A stretch of 64,000 nt of DNA from Parapristionchus giblindavisi (lineage: Eukaryota; Nematoda; Chromadorea; Rhabditida; Diplogasteridae). Where the stretch lies: assembly GCA_943737045.1 (NCBI GenBank), contig CALSFV010000021.1:1-64000 (forward strand). Reading direction: 5' to 3'. Each line of letters begins with the position of its first letter. Position 1 is the first letter of the stretch. Shown one piece after another: positions 1-10,141 of the stretch. Below the pieces are notes generated by a model. That model saw only the letters and a program-made list of their open reading frames with translations. It was not told the origin of the DNA and did not search any database. Made by a program: the position numbers and the translations under genes.

Positions 1-1159
1 GTTGACAAATATATCGTGCACTTAAATACGCATCAATCTCACTAAAATCTACAATTGGTCTGGATGATTCGTTAACATTTGTTCCATCTGCATTTTGTAA
101 AGGTTCTCTAATTGTTACGCCTTTTCCAATCCACTCTCGTGGTTCTTTAATATTCATAATGACCTCATCAAATCCTTTGTAAATATATTTAAACAAATAT
201 CTATAATTCATAACACCAGTGATAGCTTCAACATTAATATGACACCCATATTCATTCAATAAATGGAGATTGTGAGGAACAACGTGCTGATTAGTAGCCA
301 CTCTCATTGGTTCATTGCCTTTACTTGCGTAAACAATCACTTCTCCATTATTTCTTCTACGATATTTAGGATAATCGTTTTCTACAATTATTGTCTCGTC
401 GTTAAAGGGTTTCGGAAAATCTTTTCTGCAAAATGTTCCAGACCAATTTTTTCTGCACAAATAGTCTTTTTTACCACAACACGGACCATGTATGTGATGT
501 TTCTTCTGTAATTCTCGAGTTATTTTCATCTTTTCATATTCCGGGTCATCTTTAGGTGGCAATTCGACAATTTCAGCACAAATAATTTGATCAATTTTTT
601 CAGGTGTATCTAAACTATCTTCCAATTTGATTATCATATGACAATGAGGCATGCCTCGCTTTTGAAATTCTATGCTACCAACCATGAATATTATCTTTCC
701 GAGAATTTGATCTTTAATCAATTCGTCACGGAATTGTTTCAGTTTAGCTTTAAAGACTCGCACTACCTGGTCGGGCATGTGTTGCCAGTGGCAGTGTTTT
801 GAAATTTTTAAATCTTCGATTTCTTTCCATTGAGGATTTCCAGTAAACGTAACAAATAAATCGGCTTTTCCATATTGTCGAGCTAGTGCCATTGAGCTAT
901 AATACATGTTTTCATTACTCTTTCTACTGCCACTAAATGAAGCAGGAAGTTCAATTCGTGTACCATAATCATATCCTAATTTATCAAGTTTTTTCTTTAT
1001 GAAATCATCATGTTTTCTCGGAGTTGTTGACAATAAATTGTTCACTCTCAGTTGCTGCATCCTAATATATGCGAGTCTATCTGCTTCGATTTGACTATGT
1101 GTATGCAATTCATACTCTGCTGTTATTGCTCCCATTCCATGCAATCTATGAGATAGACC
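1..1159 (-). CDS. Helitron Rep (HUH) domain, partial
   Basis: This frame is open from 1159 to the window edge. The translation matches the Helitron_like_N family. A segment like GQYGKADLFVTFTGNPQW-type ('ADLFVTFTGNPQW') leads to 'FQKRGMPHCHMII', in which HCH is the HUH metal-binding motif. This is followed by 'IICAEIVELPP', a Cys-containing 'HGPCCGKK' segment, and 'YLFKYIYKG', which holds the conserved tyrosine region. In the family this domain nicks and joins single-stranded DNA during rolling-circle transposition. The helicase part lies outside the window. The frame does not join the upstream Rep segment (1123-1491) directly; a one-base shift near 1150-1160 is needed. Confidence 0.9.
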
Positions 1160-1660
1160 CTATCATCTGATCTTATTGCACGGAAATATCTATGAACTTC
1201 AGATCGAGTTAATATTGTTCTTGCAACACTTTTCATATGCTTTGATTTTCTTTTGGTTGGCTCTTTTCTCATTCCACGATGATATAGTTGGTTTCCTTCA
1301 GGGAATATTAATGGGAACAGAGCAGGATCTCTATGAGCTGACATATACGGTACTTTGGGAAGCTTATTTCTCTTATCGGGATCAATCATATAAATTCTCA
1401 TGCCTTTATTTAATTCTTCATGTGATGGATGCTCGCCTTTATTATACTGATAAATATAAGCAAACAATTCATCATTTGTGTTCGGGAGCATTCAGTGTTC
1501 CATTGTGTTTATGACTTATTTTTGTTCTTTTTTTCAAAGTTTCTAGATCTCTGATATCACTTGGATCAATAATGTTAATTATTAATTCTTGTGGTCTTTT
1601 GTTATTTTTTTTCGCATTTTTAATCTCTTCTCGAATCATTACTCCAGCTTTTTTGTACAC
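1123..1660 (-). pseudogene. Helitron pre-Rep segment in two frames
   Basis: Two overlapping open frames, 1472-1660 and 1123-1491, together make the region that precedes Rep in Helitrons. The first contains 'NPYHKVYKKAG' in the frame entering from about 1700, and ends near 'LNAP'. The second continues with 'NTNDELFAYIYQ' and 'DPALFPLIFPEG', the latter resembling the conserved 'DP..PLLFP.G' stretch of Helitron proteins. The split falls inside a continuous family motif (NAP / NTNDE), so a single-base indel near 1480 is the simplest reading. A second shift near 1150 separates this segment from the HUH domain. Confidence 0.75.
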
Positions 1661-3684
1661 CTTATGGTAGGGATTATACGTTCCATTAACTTGGCAATTT
1701 GCATTCGCAAGTGATTTATTTCCTCTTTATCGGACAGATTCAAATTACCCATTTGAAGATCTTTCTTGATCAAATGTTCTTGATTGCAAAGATTGAGACA
1801 TGTGAATAATTTGGTTGCTTCTTTAGAAGTATCAATACATACTGGCGATACTTTGTATTCACCTTGCAGAGTAACAGGGCATACAACATCTCCTTTCGGA
1901 TATGCACAATTTTCGAGGGCTTTTGTCGTTCGAACAGCCACAGCATTTTCTCTATTTATAGTACCTAACATGCGATATGTTGCATTACTTTTATTTTCGT
2001 GTATTTGAATTTTATACTGATATAGTTCGGGAACATTTATTCTCAAAAATAGTTCATCTATTACAACAGTTCCATTCTTACAACATGCAGAAGGTGTTTC
2101 ATAGTATTTATATATTCGTGCTTGACAATGTGTACATGCAATCATATCAGGAAGTATAGACAGATCAGGCAAAGGATGATGACGATATGCTCTCTTTTCA
2201 GAAATTTTAATAATTTTAGTTCGTGCTACATAATTATTGTTTTGTCTCCTTTTACGTTTTCTCATAGTAGTTTGACTAAATGCTGAGGGAACAGGAGGCA
2301 TTTTATCATTTGAATGACCGTTTATTTCATCTTGTGACACTTCTTTTTGATTATTCGTTGGCTTTTCAATAACAATTCCGAGATCATCTGCCGGTTTACG
2401 ACAAACTAAATCAAGATGAATCCAATTATTAATATTTAAAGGAATATCATACTGATGTGATTCTTTCCTTACTTGCTTTGATACGACTTGTTTGATTATT
2501 TCTTCATCAAATCTATAGAGATAATTAGTACCGTGTGTGACATATGAGTGAATAAGACCAGTTATGAAGAGTAAGGAATTATGATGATTCAGATTTTTAG
2601 GATAAACTATTTCAGGAGAGATCGATGCACGATTTCGACCATACATGTTTGCTAAATCTCTTATTTTACTATACGTCTTTTCGACATCTAAGTTATACTC
2701 TTTATCAAATAATACCGCTTTTCGTTTGCTAATTACTGCGAGACAATAATGAGTATTTCTCTTAAATGGGATAATTAAACCTTGTTTTTGATTTAATGAG
2801 AAACCCTTCAATGTTCCCTTCGCATTATAAGCATACGTTGGTAATACAACATAATTAGATTTATTCAAATTACAAATGTAGAAATTGAATATACGCTCTG
2901 TGAATTCTCCATTCTTTGCATTTAACATTTTCAGTAATGATGTCGTTCTAGTAGGGCGAATAAAGTCAACTGTAGGTACTGTTCTTTTCGAACTCTTTTT
3001 GTCACTGATATTTTCATTTTCGATAATGATTGGATCATGTGAAAAATCATTCGTAGTAGAAGGAGCATTAACTTGAATATGATTATTCTCTTTAAGCATC
3101 TTTCCTATTTTGTTTATATAATCAATAAAATTCAATTCTTCGTTCAACAATCGCTTCAAGCTCATATCAGTACCGTTAATTAAACATTCTCCATAATATA
3201 TGATCATTAGTTCCATATTTAAATTATCTTTCAATGGAATATAATTATTCTCTTCATAATCTGTACATATATTTACATCGAATACTTTTTCAATGAATTC
3301 ATCAACCTTCTTAGGCCAATTATCAGTAGAAATATTTTTTGAGTCATAGAGTGGATCAAGGATTTTTCCTTTTTTTTCTGAAATATCAACAAAACAGAGC
3401 ATCCAACGATTATTCGCTTTTAAAGGCATCAAAATGAATCGTTGTTTCATTTTTCCATATGTTTGTTTCAATTCTTTTAAGATATAATCATTGAAGCAGA
3501 AGGAAGTAAAGTGAGAATATGAGACTGCGAAACATTCTGTGGATTTAGAGCATAATACCGATAATGAAGCATCTACAAGTTCATCATTTAATTTAATATC
3601 AGTTTCAAGTGTTGTCACCTTATTCGATGTCGTAGTTGAAATTATTTGAATATCATTATTGATGGTATCGTTATTTTGAGGCAA
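1639..3684 (-). CDS. Helitron protein segment: two degenerate ULP1-like modules plus Cys-rich region
   Basis: A 681-codon frame. Residues about 33-180 resemble a ULP1/C48 module: 'LNDELVDASLSVLC', then 'RFILMPLKANNRWMLCFVDIS' and 'ILDPLYD'. The histidine position is Arg (NNRW), and no Gln-x5-Cys is seen, so it looks catalytically dead. Residues about 245-400 form a second, weaker module ('LIIPFKRNTHYCLAVIS', 'AVLFDKEYN') that keeps a His but not the Cys box. Around residues 518-540, 'CTHCQARIY' and 'ACCKNGTVV' match the Cys-rich pre-Rep motif typical of Helitron proteins. A Lys/Arg-rich stretch ('TMRKRKRRQNNN') before it could be a nuclear signal. The C-terminal end drifts out of frame near 1700. 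Confidence 0.75.
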   Translation of the reverse strand: MPQNNDTINNDIQIISTTTSNKVTTLETDIKLNDELVDASLSVLCSKSTECFAVSYSHFTSFCFNDYILKELKQTYGKMKQRFILMPLKANNRWMLCFVDISEKKGKILDPLYDSKNISTDNWPKKVDEFIEKVFDVNICTDYEENNYIPLKDNLNMELMIIYYGECLINGTDMSLKRLLNEELNFIDYINKIGKMLKENNHIQVNAPSTTNDFSHDPIIIENENISDKKSSKRTVPTVDFIRPTRTTSLLKMLNAKNGEFTERIFNFYICNLNKSNYVVLPTYAYNAKGTLKGFSLNQKQGLIIPFKRNTHYCLAVISKRKAVLFDKEYNLDVEKTYSKIRDLANMYGRNRASISPEIVYPKNLNHHNSLLFITGLIHSYVTHGTNYLYRFDEEIIKQVVSKQVRKESHQYDIPLNINNWIHLDLVCRKPADDLGIVIEKPTNNQKEVSQDEINGHSNDKMPPVPSAFSQTTMRKRKRRQNNNYVARTKIIKISEKRAYRHHPLPDLSILPDMIACTHCQARIYKYYETPSACCKNGTVVIDELFLRINVPELYQYKIQIHENKSNATYRMLGTINRENAVAVRTTKALENCAYPKGDVVCPVTLQGEYKVSPVCIDTSKEATKLFTCLNLCNQEHLIKKDLQMGNLNLSDKEEINHLRMQIAKLMERIIPTIRCTKKLE

Positions 3685-3699
3685 ATTTGAATATTGGCG

Positions 3700-4125
3700 G
3701 AATTAGAAACATCCTTAATCAGTATCAAATCACTTTGAATGAGCAATTCACGTATATGCTCCTGTATTCAACGCAATTTAAATTTTCTTTTGCAATTTCT
3801 TCAAAGTTATTCATAATACATTCTGCATGGTAAATTGTTATTACTCCACAATTAAATACATCCTTTTGAGTAGTGAAATGCCGATTCTCATACTTTACAA
3901 CAAGTCAGAATGGAATATTCTGTTAGTGAACTGTTTCACTTTCTCAATCCAGTGTGTTGTATTACTTGCTTCTTCATATAACGAATCGTATATCGTGCCA
4001 GTTTTGGAAGTTATATCAATCAAACATAAAATCCAATGATTGCCGGTATTGATTGGTATTAACATGAAAGGCTGTTTACAGCTTTTGAACTTGTTATGAT
4101 ATCCTCTTGGGAGTTTACCTTTGTC
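3700..4125 (-). pseudogene. ULP1-like peptidase module split by frameshifts
   Basis: Between the two long frames, two short frames complete a ULP1/C48 module that starts at the end of the 4124-8176 frame ('WLNDEIVNSSISVLC'). Frame one (4125 to 3895) holds 'MLIPINTGNHWILCLIDI' and 'GTIYDSLY', giving the His and Asp of the catalytic set. Frame two (from about 3900 to 3725) holds 'TTQKDVFNCGVITIYH', giving Gln and Cys six residues apart as in active C48 peptidases. All four catalytic positions are present, yet the module is spread over three frames. Either an active module was recently broken or the assembly carries indels. Confidence 0.7.
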
Positions 4126-7100
4126 AGAAAAATTGGAAAAAAATGATTGAAGAAATAGTTTGATAGTCTTTGTTACGGGAGCATAGAACTGATATAGATG
4201 AATTTACTATCTCATCATTCAACCAAGATATTCCTTCAAGTCTGTTCAGTGATGTTGCATATATTTCTTCTTTTCTAGTTATTTTTGTTGTGTCTTGATT
4301 ATGAGGTTCTTTAGCGCAGATATTAGATACGATTTTTTTTTCTGTATTCTTAGATGCCATGCCATCCAAGAGCATGCAATATTCAGAAAGATTGAAATCC
4401 GTTCGATAATAATCATGTAGACCATTTGTGAAACTTTCACAATGTCGAAGTAGATAAATAGGAGCATCTATAGCTTGAGGAGAGCTTGAATAATTTGCAG
4501 CAGTTACATTAAATTGAACAGGTTCGTTTGACTTGAGCATAATACGTACAACATTGTTTATTATATCGAACGCCCATTGGCATTGGTCGTATGTTGTTTC
4601 TTGTATCGTGAAACAAACAATACATATGTTATCGACAATGGAGTATCCGGCAAAGACACATTGGATGATCTTTTTTTTAGAAATTTGAACAATCGGAAAA
4701 ACAATTTTGTTGAATGCCTGTTTCTCAGGGGAATAGTTTGCAAAATATTCTGATGCTTTTTCAATTGAGAATTTGCGACGTTTATCGAATAAGCAGGTTT
4801 TTGCAAAAAGTGTGCCTGAATCTAAAGACTCAAGTAGCACATGAAGACATCTGTCAATTGTCTCGGATGATGAGAAGGTATTTTCGTTCAGATTTTTAAA
4901 GATATTATTCAAAATACTCTCCTTTTCAGTCTTTTTCATTTGATGTTCAGGTTTGCTGATACATTTACTATCACAAACGGGCGTTTCATTTAGAATCATT
5001 ATGGAATCGTCTATGCCAAGCTCTAATGGTGTACTGCGAATATTTTCAGTTGCATCCCTAACTTGGTTACATTCTAAGTTTTCAATTATTCCAATTTTTT
5101 CAATGATTTCATCTGAAAATTTGGATATATCAAAGTCGGATTGGTAATAATCGTGACGATTACTCAAGAAACTCTCACAATGACGTGCAACAAGTATTGG
5201 AGCGTCTTCAAGATTCGCCGAAGATGAAAAATCAGTCGTCATAATGTCGAATTCAATTTTTTGATGTATGCCACAAGCTGCTTTAGCTGCTTTGATTATA
5301 ATTTCGAATGCCCACTGAAATTGCTGTTCGGTTGATCCGTTTTTGGTGAAACATACATAGCATTTTCTTTCAACAATTGAAAGGCCTACAAACAAACATT
5401 GAACAACTTTATTCCTGTTAAATTGCATTATGGGGAAGATAACCTTATCATAGTGAGACTTTGTATTCCAATTAAGAAAATATGAGTTCAACTTGTCACT
5501 AGAGAATGCGCGGCGTTTATCAAAAAGACATGTTTTTGCAATGAGCAATGAGCCACAATGACTATACAGTTGTTCAATGCAAAACTCGATGGATTCGGTT
5601 GAAGTTATTTTGTACCTTTTAAGGTCTTGTAAGATCTTTTCATATTTTGCTTCTTGTATTTTATTTTTCTTTCTCGGAGGAGAATTTAGCGGCGATTGTG
5701 ACGAGTTGCTTTGTTCATTAACTTTTGACCGTTTACAAGAACCATTGTCTACTGCCGGTTTCATTTTATTATCTGCATCATTTTTTAAAATATGTTTATT
5801 AGATTTATCTTTACATTCAACTATTGTATTTATGCATGCTGATACACCTTCAGCCTTTATCCATTGATTAAGTAATTGTGTTCTCAGGATTCCACATTTT
5901 TTTTGAAACGGGAATTTATCATTTTTGATAATTGCATATCCGTATGATGCTACAAAAGTTGAACTACTTAATAAATCAGCTTCTTCTATTTTATTAGGTC
6001 TTGAGGAAATTGTCAGATTGCATTTCACCTTTGTTATCAATAATATTTGCTGCAGAATCCATGAATATTTTGATATGTCTGATATACGTTTAGAATCATA
6101 TACGGTTGCTTCTTTTTCATTAGTTTCGATTATCACGAGAACTTGATGCGAATCTCTGATTGGATCGTTCAAGACAAAAATAATCTTTGTAACATTCATG
6201 TCATCTTCTATTTTGGGGGAAGCAACAAGAGCTTTCATCTTTGTTGAGTATATTGCAATGTCATTGTTATTGCTTGTTATTAGTGTGTGATACAGAAAAC
6301 ATTCAATTGTTTCGATGGACAAAGGAGATTCTTGATCTTCTAATTCGGATTTAATTTTGCTGAAATCTATGAAAATGTTTTCCTTTGAGTAAGCTATTCC
6401 ATTTTTTTGATTATTTTCTGGGAGAGCTATTTCCTTGCGTTCATTGGGAATGTTTTCATTTAGATGTTCAATCTGATTAACTTTTGGTGGTAATTTCTTT
6501 TTTAGATGTGACAATGGTTTAGCATTTAAAGTTAATAGAGATTGCAAGTGTTTTTTGTATCCACCATAGTCAAACTTGATGGAGTTTGTGAGAATGAATG
6601 GTTGATGCTGACATAATTGTTCGACTATTTTGAGTGTTAGAATACGAGATGCGTTATGTGCTCTCACATTGTAGCATAGGTTGTATTTATATTCTAATTC
6701 AAGAGGAGAAGACTTGACGTACATACAGATGATATTGGATACGATACGTTCAATTTGTTTCTTCTCGTTTAAATCTTTTAACTTTAACGGATAATACAAT
6801 GATACGATCGATGTTTTTCTATCATATACGGCCAAAAGACATTTGTTGAATTGCTTAGAGTATAAAACAGGAATCATTAGTTTATTAAAAGTTTTTTGGT
6901 TTGCAGTTTCGTTAACTGATTGGAAGAGATCATCAGGAGAAATATCTTGAATCTCTTGCTTAGATATTTTATTAATGTCATCGAATAGTTTACATGCATC
7001 AGATACAGTTAAAATGACATTCTCATTTGACGAATATTTTGATAAAATATTTGTCATGCATAAATCTAATGTTGATGTGGATATGGATATATCAGAATTG

Positions 7101-8176
7101 CATAAATCAGGAGGAAATGAGCTATTAGTATTTATATTAGTTATATTAGTAGAGAAAGAAGGCGACATTTCATATGTATTATAAGGACGAGACATTTTAT
7201 CTTCAATAATTAACATATCATCTTCACCGTTATCATCATCAACATTCTCTGAGGGATTGGATAGTGATTCAAAACGATTTCCAATTTTTACATTTTTCGA
7301 ATCATTTTCTTTTTGTTTAATACCTTTTGGTTTCCAATGCACTTTCTTCTTCTTTTGAATGACAATAGTGGGCTTTTTGCAGTCATCTACATTGGAATTC
7401 ACAGACACATTTTCGTGGTGCACATGATTATTATTATCAGATAGTTTCATTTGTGCTCTCATAGTTTCAGTGTCCAATGATGTCGTTGGCTTATTATTGT
7501 TTGAGGATTTTTTGTGTCCAATTAATTTCGGATTTGATTGATTGTTTGCATTAGATTGAACGAGAATTTCATGTGCACTAATTGGAACATTTACATTATA
7601 GTGATCATTTTTATTCTCTTCTCGAGAAAGTATCTGTATCATATGTCGTCGCATACTTTGTGTGTCCAGTGATGACTCCATGGGCTGATTATTGATTAAA
7701 TGATTAATAAATGATAGAGAGAAAAGCCCACAGCTGACTCCATCTGATTGAATAGGACAATCTACAATGTGATAAGTCAGTACATCAGAGTAATTGAATA
7801 TTGATTTGAGAATGAATCGAAAGATCTTCTCTAGTTTCACACGTTCATTACGATCTTTGATTTGTTTGTTTGTGAGTGAATCATACACGCGCACATCTCC
7901 ACTCAGAACATTAATATGAGCAACCCAGAAATGAGTACGATTGATTATTGGAATGATCAATGTATGAGTAGTTGCTATATTGAATTGATGAAAGTTGATG
8001 AATGCATTCTCTCGTAATTCATTCTCATCATATGTATCAGAATGAAGGTATTCTGCGACCATAGAAGTTCGCATTATGAGGAATTGATTTGAAATATTGA
8101 AACCATTGAGATATCTGCAATATCGATCGAAAGTCGTATTCTCAATCATTGCTTCATTGTTTGATAGTGTTGTCAT
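4124..8176 (-). CDS. Helitron polyprotein: array of ULP1/C48-like modules
   Basis: A 1350-codon frame. Residues about 14-175 form a complete-looking ULP1-type cysteine peptidase: H82 in 'RTHFWVAHINV', D99 in 'RVYDSLTN', Q143 and C149 in 'PIQSDGVSCGLF'. Further modules with similar layout but missing catalytic residues start near residues 389, 622, 860 and 1102. The last two are clearly paralogous to each other: both have 'AKTCLFDKRR', 'F..IVFPI' or 'IFPIMQ' and 'RHCESF...HDYY'. The frame ends in the start of another module ('WLNDEIVNSSISVLC', residue 1319). Low-complexity basic and Asn/Ser-rich linkers separate modules. C48 peptidases cleave ubiquitin-like modifiers or their precursors; the role here is inference. 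The start Met overlaps the end of the upstream frame by 23 bases. Confidence 0.75.
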   Translation of the reverse strand: MTTLSNNEAMIENTTFDRYCRYLNGFNISNQFLIMRTSMVAEYLHSDTYDENELRENAFINFHQFNIATTHTLIIPIINRTHFWVAHINVLSGDVRVYDSLTNKQIKDRNERVKLEKIFRFILKSIFNYSDVLTYHIVDCPIQSDGVSCGLFSLSFINHLINNQPMESSLDTQSMRRHMIQILSREENKNDHYNVNVPISAHEILVQSNANNQSNPKLIGHKKSSNNNKPTTSLDTETMRAQMKLSDNNNHVHHENVSVNSNVDDCKKPTIVIQKKKKVHWKPKGIKQKENDSKNVKIGNRFESLSNPSENVDDDNGEDDMLIIEDKMSRPYNTYEMSPSFSTNITNINTNSSFPPDLCNSDISISTSTLDLCMTNILSKYSSNENVILTVSDACKLFDDINKISKQEIQDISPDDLFQSVNETANQKTFNKLMIPVLYSKQFNKCLLAVYDRKTSIVSLYYPLKLKDLNEKKQIERIVSNIICMYVKSSPLELEYKYNLCYNVRAHNASRILTLKIVEQLCQHQPFILTNSIKFDYGGYKKHLQSLLTLNAKPLSHLKKKLPPKVNQIEHLNENIPNERKEIALPENNQKNGIAYSKENIFIDFSKIKSELEDQESPLSIETIECFLYHTLITSNNNDIAIYSTKMKALVASPKIEDDMNVTKIIFVLNDPIRDSHQVLVIIETNEKEATVYDSKRISDISKYSWILQQILLITKVKCNLTISSRPNKIEEADLLSSSTFVASYGYAIIKNDKFPFQKKCGILRTQLLNQWIKAEGVSACINTIVECKDKSNKHILKNDADNKMKPAVDNGSCKRSKVNEQSNSSQSPLNSPPRKKNKIQEAKYEKILQDLKRYKITSTESIEFCIEQLYSHCGSLLIAKTCLFDKRRAFSSDKLNSYFLNWNTKSHYDKVIFPIMQFNRNKVVQCLFVGLSIVERKCYVCFTKNGSTEQQFQWAFEIIIKAAKAACGIHQKIEFDIMTTDFSSSANLEDAPILVARHCESFLSNRHDYYQSDFDISKFSDEIIEKIGIIENLECNQVRDATENIRSTPLELGIDDSIMILNETPVCDSKCISKPEHQMKKTEKESILNNIFKNLNENTFSSSETIDRCLHVLLESLDSGTLFAKTCLFDKRRKFSIEKASEYFANYSPEKQAFNKIVFPIVQISKKKIIQCVFAGYSIVDNICIVCFTIQETTYDQCQWAFDIINNVVRIMLKSNEPVQFNVTAANYSSSPQAIDAPIYLLRHCESFTNGLHDYYRTDFNLSEYCMLLDGMASKNTEKKIVSNICAKEPHNQDTTKITRKEEIYATSLNRLEGISWLNDEIVNSSISVLCSRNKDYQTISSIIFFQFF

Positions 8177-9821
8177 TAGTGTTTTGATGATTATCAGGAA
8201 TGGCTACGACTACTTTTCGAGCGATATTCATTTTGATTCCAGTGATCGAATAAAAGATTCTATTTCGAACGGAGATTTCATCGATGCGATATCGATTTAC
8301 ACCTTGTTTGCGTAGAAGACAAGGGATTATGTCAGACATGTAAGTGTATACATGATTAGGATCTTCGTGCTGAGCGACCTTTTCCCAACAATATTCAATG
8401 CTAGTGATATTGCGGTTGTAATATACAGACAAGAGTCTTTCTGTGATTGGATTGAGATAATAATGTGTATTTTTGAATTGTTGTTCAGAGAACTGTGCAT
8501 CACACGAATTATATATATATATTTTGTTTGCTGATCTATTATATGCACCAATGATTGGATGAGGCACAACAATTGTACTGAATATAATAATAACATTTTC
8601 TGATTCCAGAGATCCAATCATGTATGATTTTAATTCATTCCTCTCACTATATTGACCTTTATTCACAACGTAATGATAACCTGTATCAAGAATAATCGAA
8701 TAGTCTGGTTTGTCAATTTCATGATAGATTGATTTAATATATTGACTGAAAATTCCTTTTTTTATAGGAACATTTGTTTTGATAATGTCAGAATGATGAG
8801 AAATTGACATCATGCGGCTTTTGTGTTCATGAATAGCAAATCTTACATCTACTAGTGCATTCTGTCCTTTCAGTATTCGCTCAAATAGTCGTGCAGTGTA
8901 TATAAAACACTCAGCATCACATGATTGCTTAGAATACTTTATCACCTTGAACTGTATATTTTGAACATTAAATGCTGATAGGACTCCTTTAGCGATGTTC
9001 TTAAATGTACTGTATTCGGAAGAATTGCACTGAGAGCTATCATATATGGATACTGTATGATCACGATAAATAGCGAAGTAGGCGATTTTACTGGGTTCAT
9101 GCAGTGCAACAAATACAAGACTATTCATTTGACTAAGTTGTTGATTAAATTTAATCAAATACTCATTCAAATTTATTGATTTTGAATGCACCTCATCTTG
9201 AAATATGTAATTAATATTACCATGTTTCTCTATCATTTCAATTGCACGGTTATAGAATTGAGTAGTGAAAAGAAAAGGTTGAACGGTTCGTCTGCTAATT
9301 ATATCGAGAGCATACAAATCAATATCAATTTCAGAAATACGGTACTTCTTACAGTCTATCGGAGTATCATTTATACTGTATTCAGAAACATTATCTGTCA
9401 TCTGTTCATTATCGATTGATTTAATAAGTTCAGATCTCAATTTATAGTCACTCCAGATAGCGAGATAATTATCGATTATATAAGGGAGCCTTGTATATTT
9501 TTCATAAATTTTGACAACATTATTAGATAGTTCATTTGAAAAATTAATTACATTCAATTCATTCCTTTTCCATTCATCAAAATCAGACATAACATCATTT
9601 CCAGTTAGAGATACATCATTAATTATATATTCACAGTGTTCACAGTGTTTATTCAGTTCATATATACAGTTATTCACAAGAATTAAGGGGGGGTGGTTGG
9701 TGTACTCCGGTGATTGGGGACGGATCACCATCATGGTACTGGAAGCCGGGACAAACACCGATCCAGGGGTGGATCGACGAAAGTCATTCTTCCTTCGCGA
9801 GCACGAGTACGAGTACAGCAT
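8154..9821 (-). CDS. Helitron N-terminal protein segment with two degenerate ULP1-like modules
   Basis: A 555-codon frame. The first 45 or so residues (9690-9821) are compositionally different and may be 5' untranslated DNA that happens to be open. Module one (residues about 170-330) has 'LVFVALHEPSKIAYFAIY', 'TVSIYDSSQ' and 'SCDAECFIYTARLF', keeping an acidic residue and a Cys-like box but no clear His. Module two (residues about 370-520) has 'IIIFSTIVVPHPIIGAYN' and 'KIYIYNSCDA'. The module spacing matches that of the downstream frame, so both seem to be one ancestral array. The frame ends 23 bases after the start of the next frame, so the two may be separate proteins or one protein with a shift. 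Confidence 0.65.
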   Translation of the reverse strand: MLYSYSCSRRKNDFRRSTPGSVFVPASSTMMVIRPQSPEYTNHPPLILVNNCIYELNKHCEHCEYIINDVSLTGNDVMSDFDEWKRNELNVINFSNELSNNVVKIYEKYTRLPYIIDNYLAIWSDYKLRSELIKSIDNEQMTDNVSEYSINDTPIDCKKYRISEIDIDLYALDIISRRTVQPFLFTTQFYNRAIEMIEKHGNINYIFQDEVHSKSINLNEYLIKFNQQLSQMNSLVFVALHEPSKIAYFAIYRDHTVSIYDSSQCNSSEYSTFKNIAKGVLSAFNVQNIQFKVIKYSKQSCDAECFIYTARLFERILKGQNALVDVRFAIHEHKSRMMSISHHSDIIKTNVPIKKGIFSQYIKSIYHEIDKPDYSIILDTGYHYVVNKGQYSERNELKSYMIGSLESENVIIIFSTIVVPHPIIGAYNRSANKIYIYNSCDAQFSEQQFKNTHYYLNPITERLLSVYYNRNITSIEYCWEKVAQHEDPNHVYTYMSDIIPCLLRKQGVNRYRIDEISVRNRIFYSITGIKMNIARKVVVAIPDNHQNTNDNTIKQ

Positions 9822-9873
9822 CTGAATAAAAAAAAGGTTATAAGTAATACCAAAATAAAATGATATACGAGAA

Positions 9874-9967
9874 AGTTATGCAGTGTTACATTTGCGATAC
9901 GGACGTACTCCGTCTCGAAAAATAGTGATACATTCAGATCCATGTCGAAAAATGTAACACTGCATAA
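9874..9967. repeat. short foldback element (TTATGCAGTG termini)
   Basis: The termini TTATGCAGTGTTACATTT and its reverse complement bound about 94 bp, a typical small MITE or hairpin. It lies just upstream of the Helitron coding region. No target-site duplication could be proved because the termini are themselves symmetrical. Confidence 0.6.
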
Positions 9968-10054
9968 AAGAAACGAGAAAGTAAAAGATCAGATATTTAA
10001 AAAGGCAATAGACCTTTAAAGGGAAACACAGAGAGAGAAAACGTACTACACAGC

Positions 10055-10141
10055 GCACAAAACCTGTGAAGTGTTACATTTTACACTTGTCGTGTGTTAA
10101 AATAGTGTTAAATCTAACATTTCACACGGATTGTGTGCTGT
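10055..10141. repeat. short imperfect palindrome
   Basis: CACAGCGCACAAAACCTGTG at the left pairs imperfectly with the right end (CACACGGATTGTGTGCTGTG). About 87 bp, similar in style to the element at 9874-9967. It may be part of the Helitron leader or an independent MITE. Confidence 0.45.

Larger units (their letters stand above)
1..9830 (-). mobile_element. Helitron, 5' portion of coding region, frame-broken
   Basis: Long minus-strand open frames run almost without a gap from about 9821 to base 1. They end in a recognisable Helitron Rep domain, so this is an autonomous-type rolling-circle transposon. The PIF1-like helicase and the 3' end (CTRR plus hairpin) should lie beyond base 1 and are not visible. 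The 5' terminus (expected TC) could not be placed. It is probably between 9830 and 10150, where short inverted repeats begin. Upstream of Rep the element carries an unusually large protein region made of repeated ULP1-like peptidase modules. At least six frame changes (near 8165, 4125, 3897, 3700, 1700, 1480 and 1150) mean this copy is either decayed or affected by assembly indels. Confidence 0.85.
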
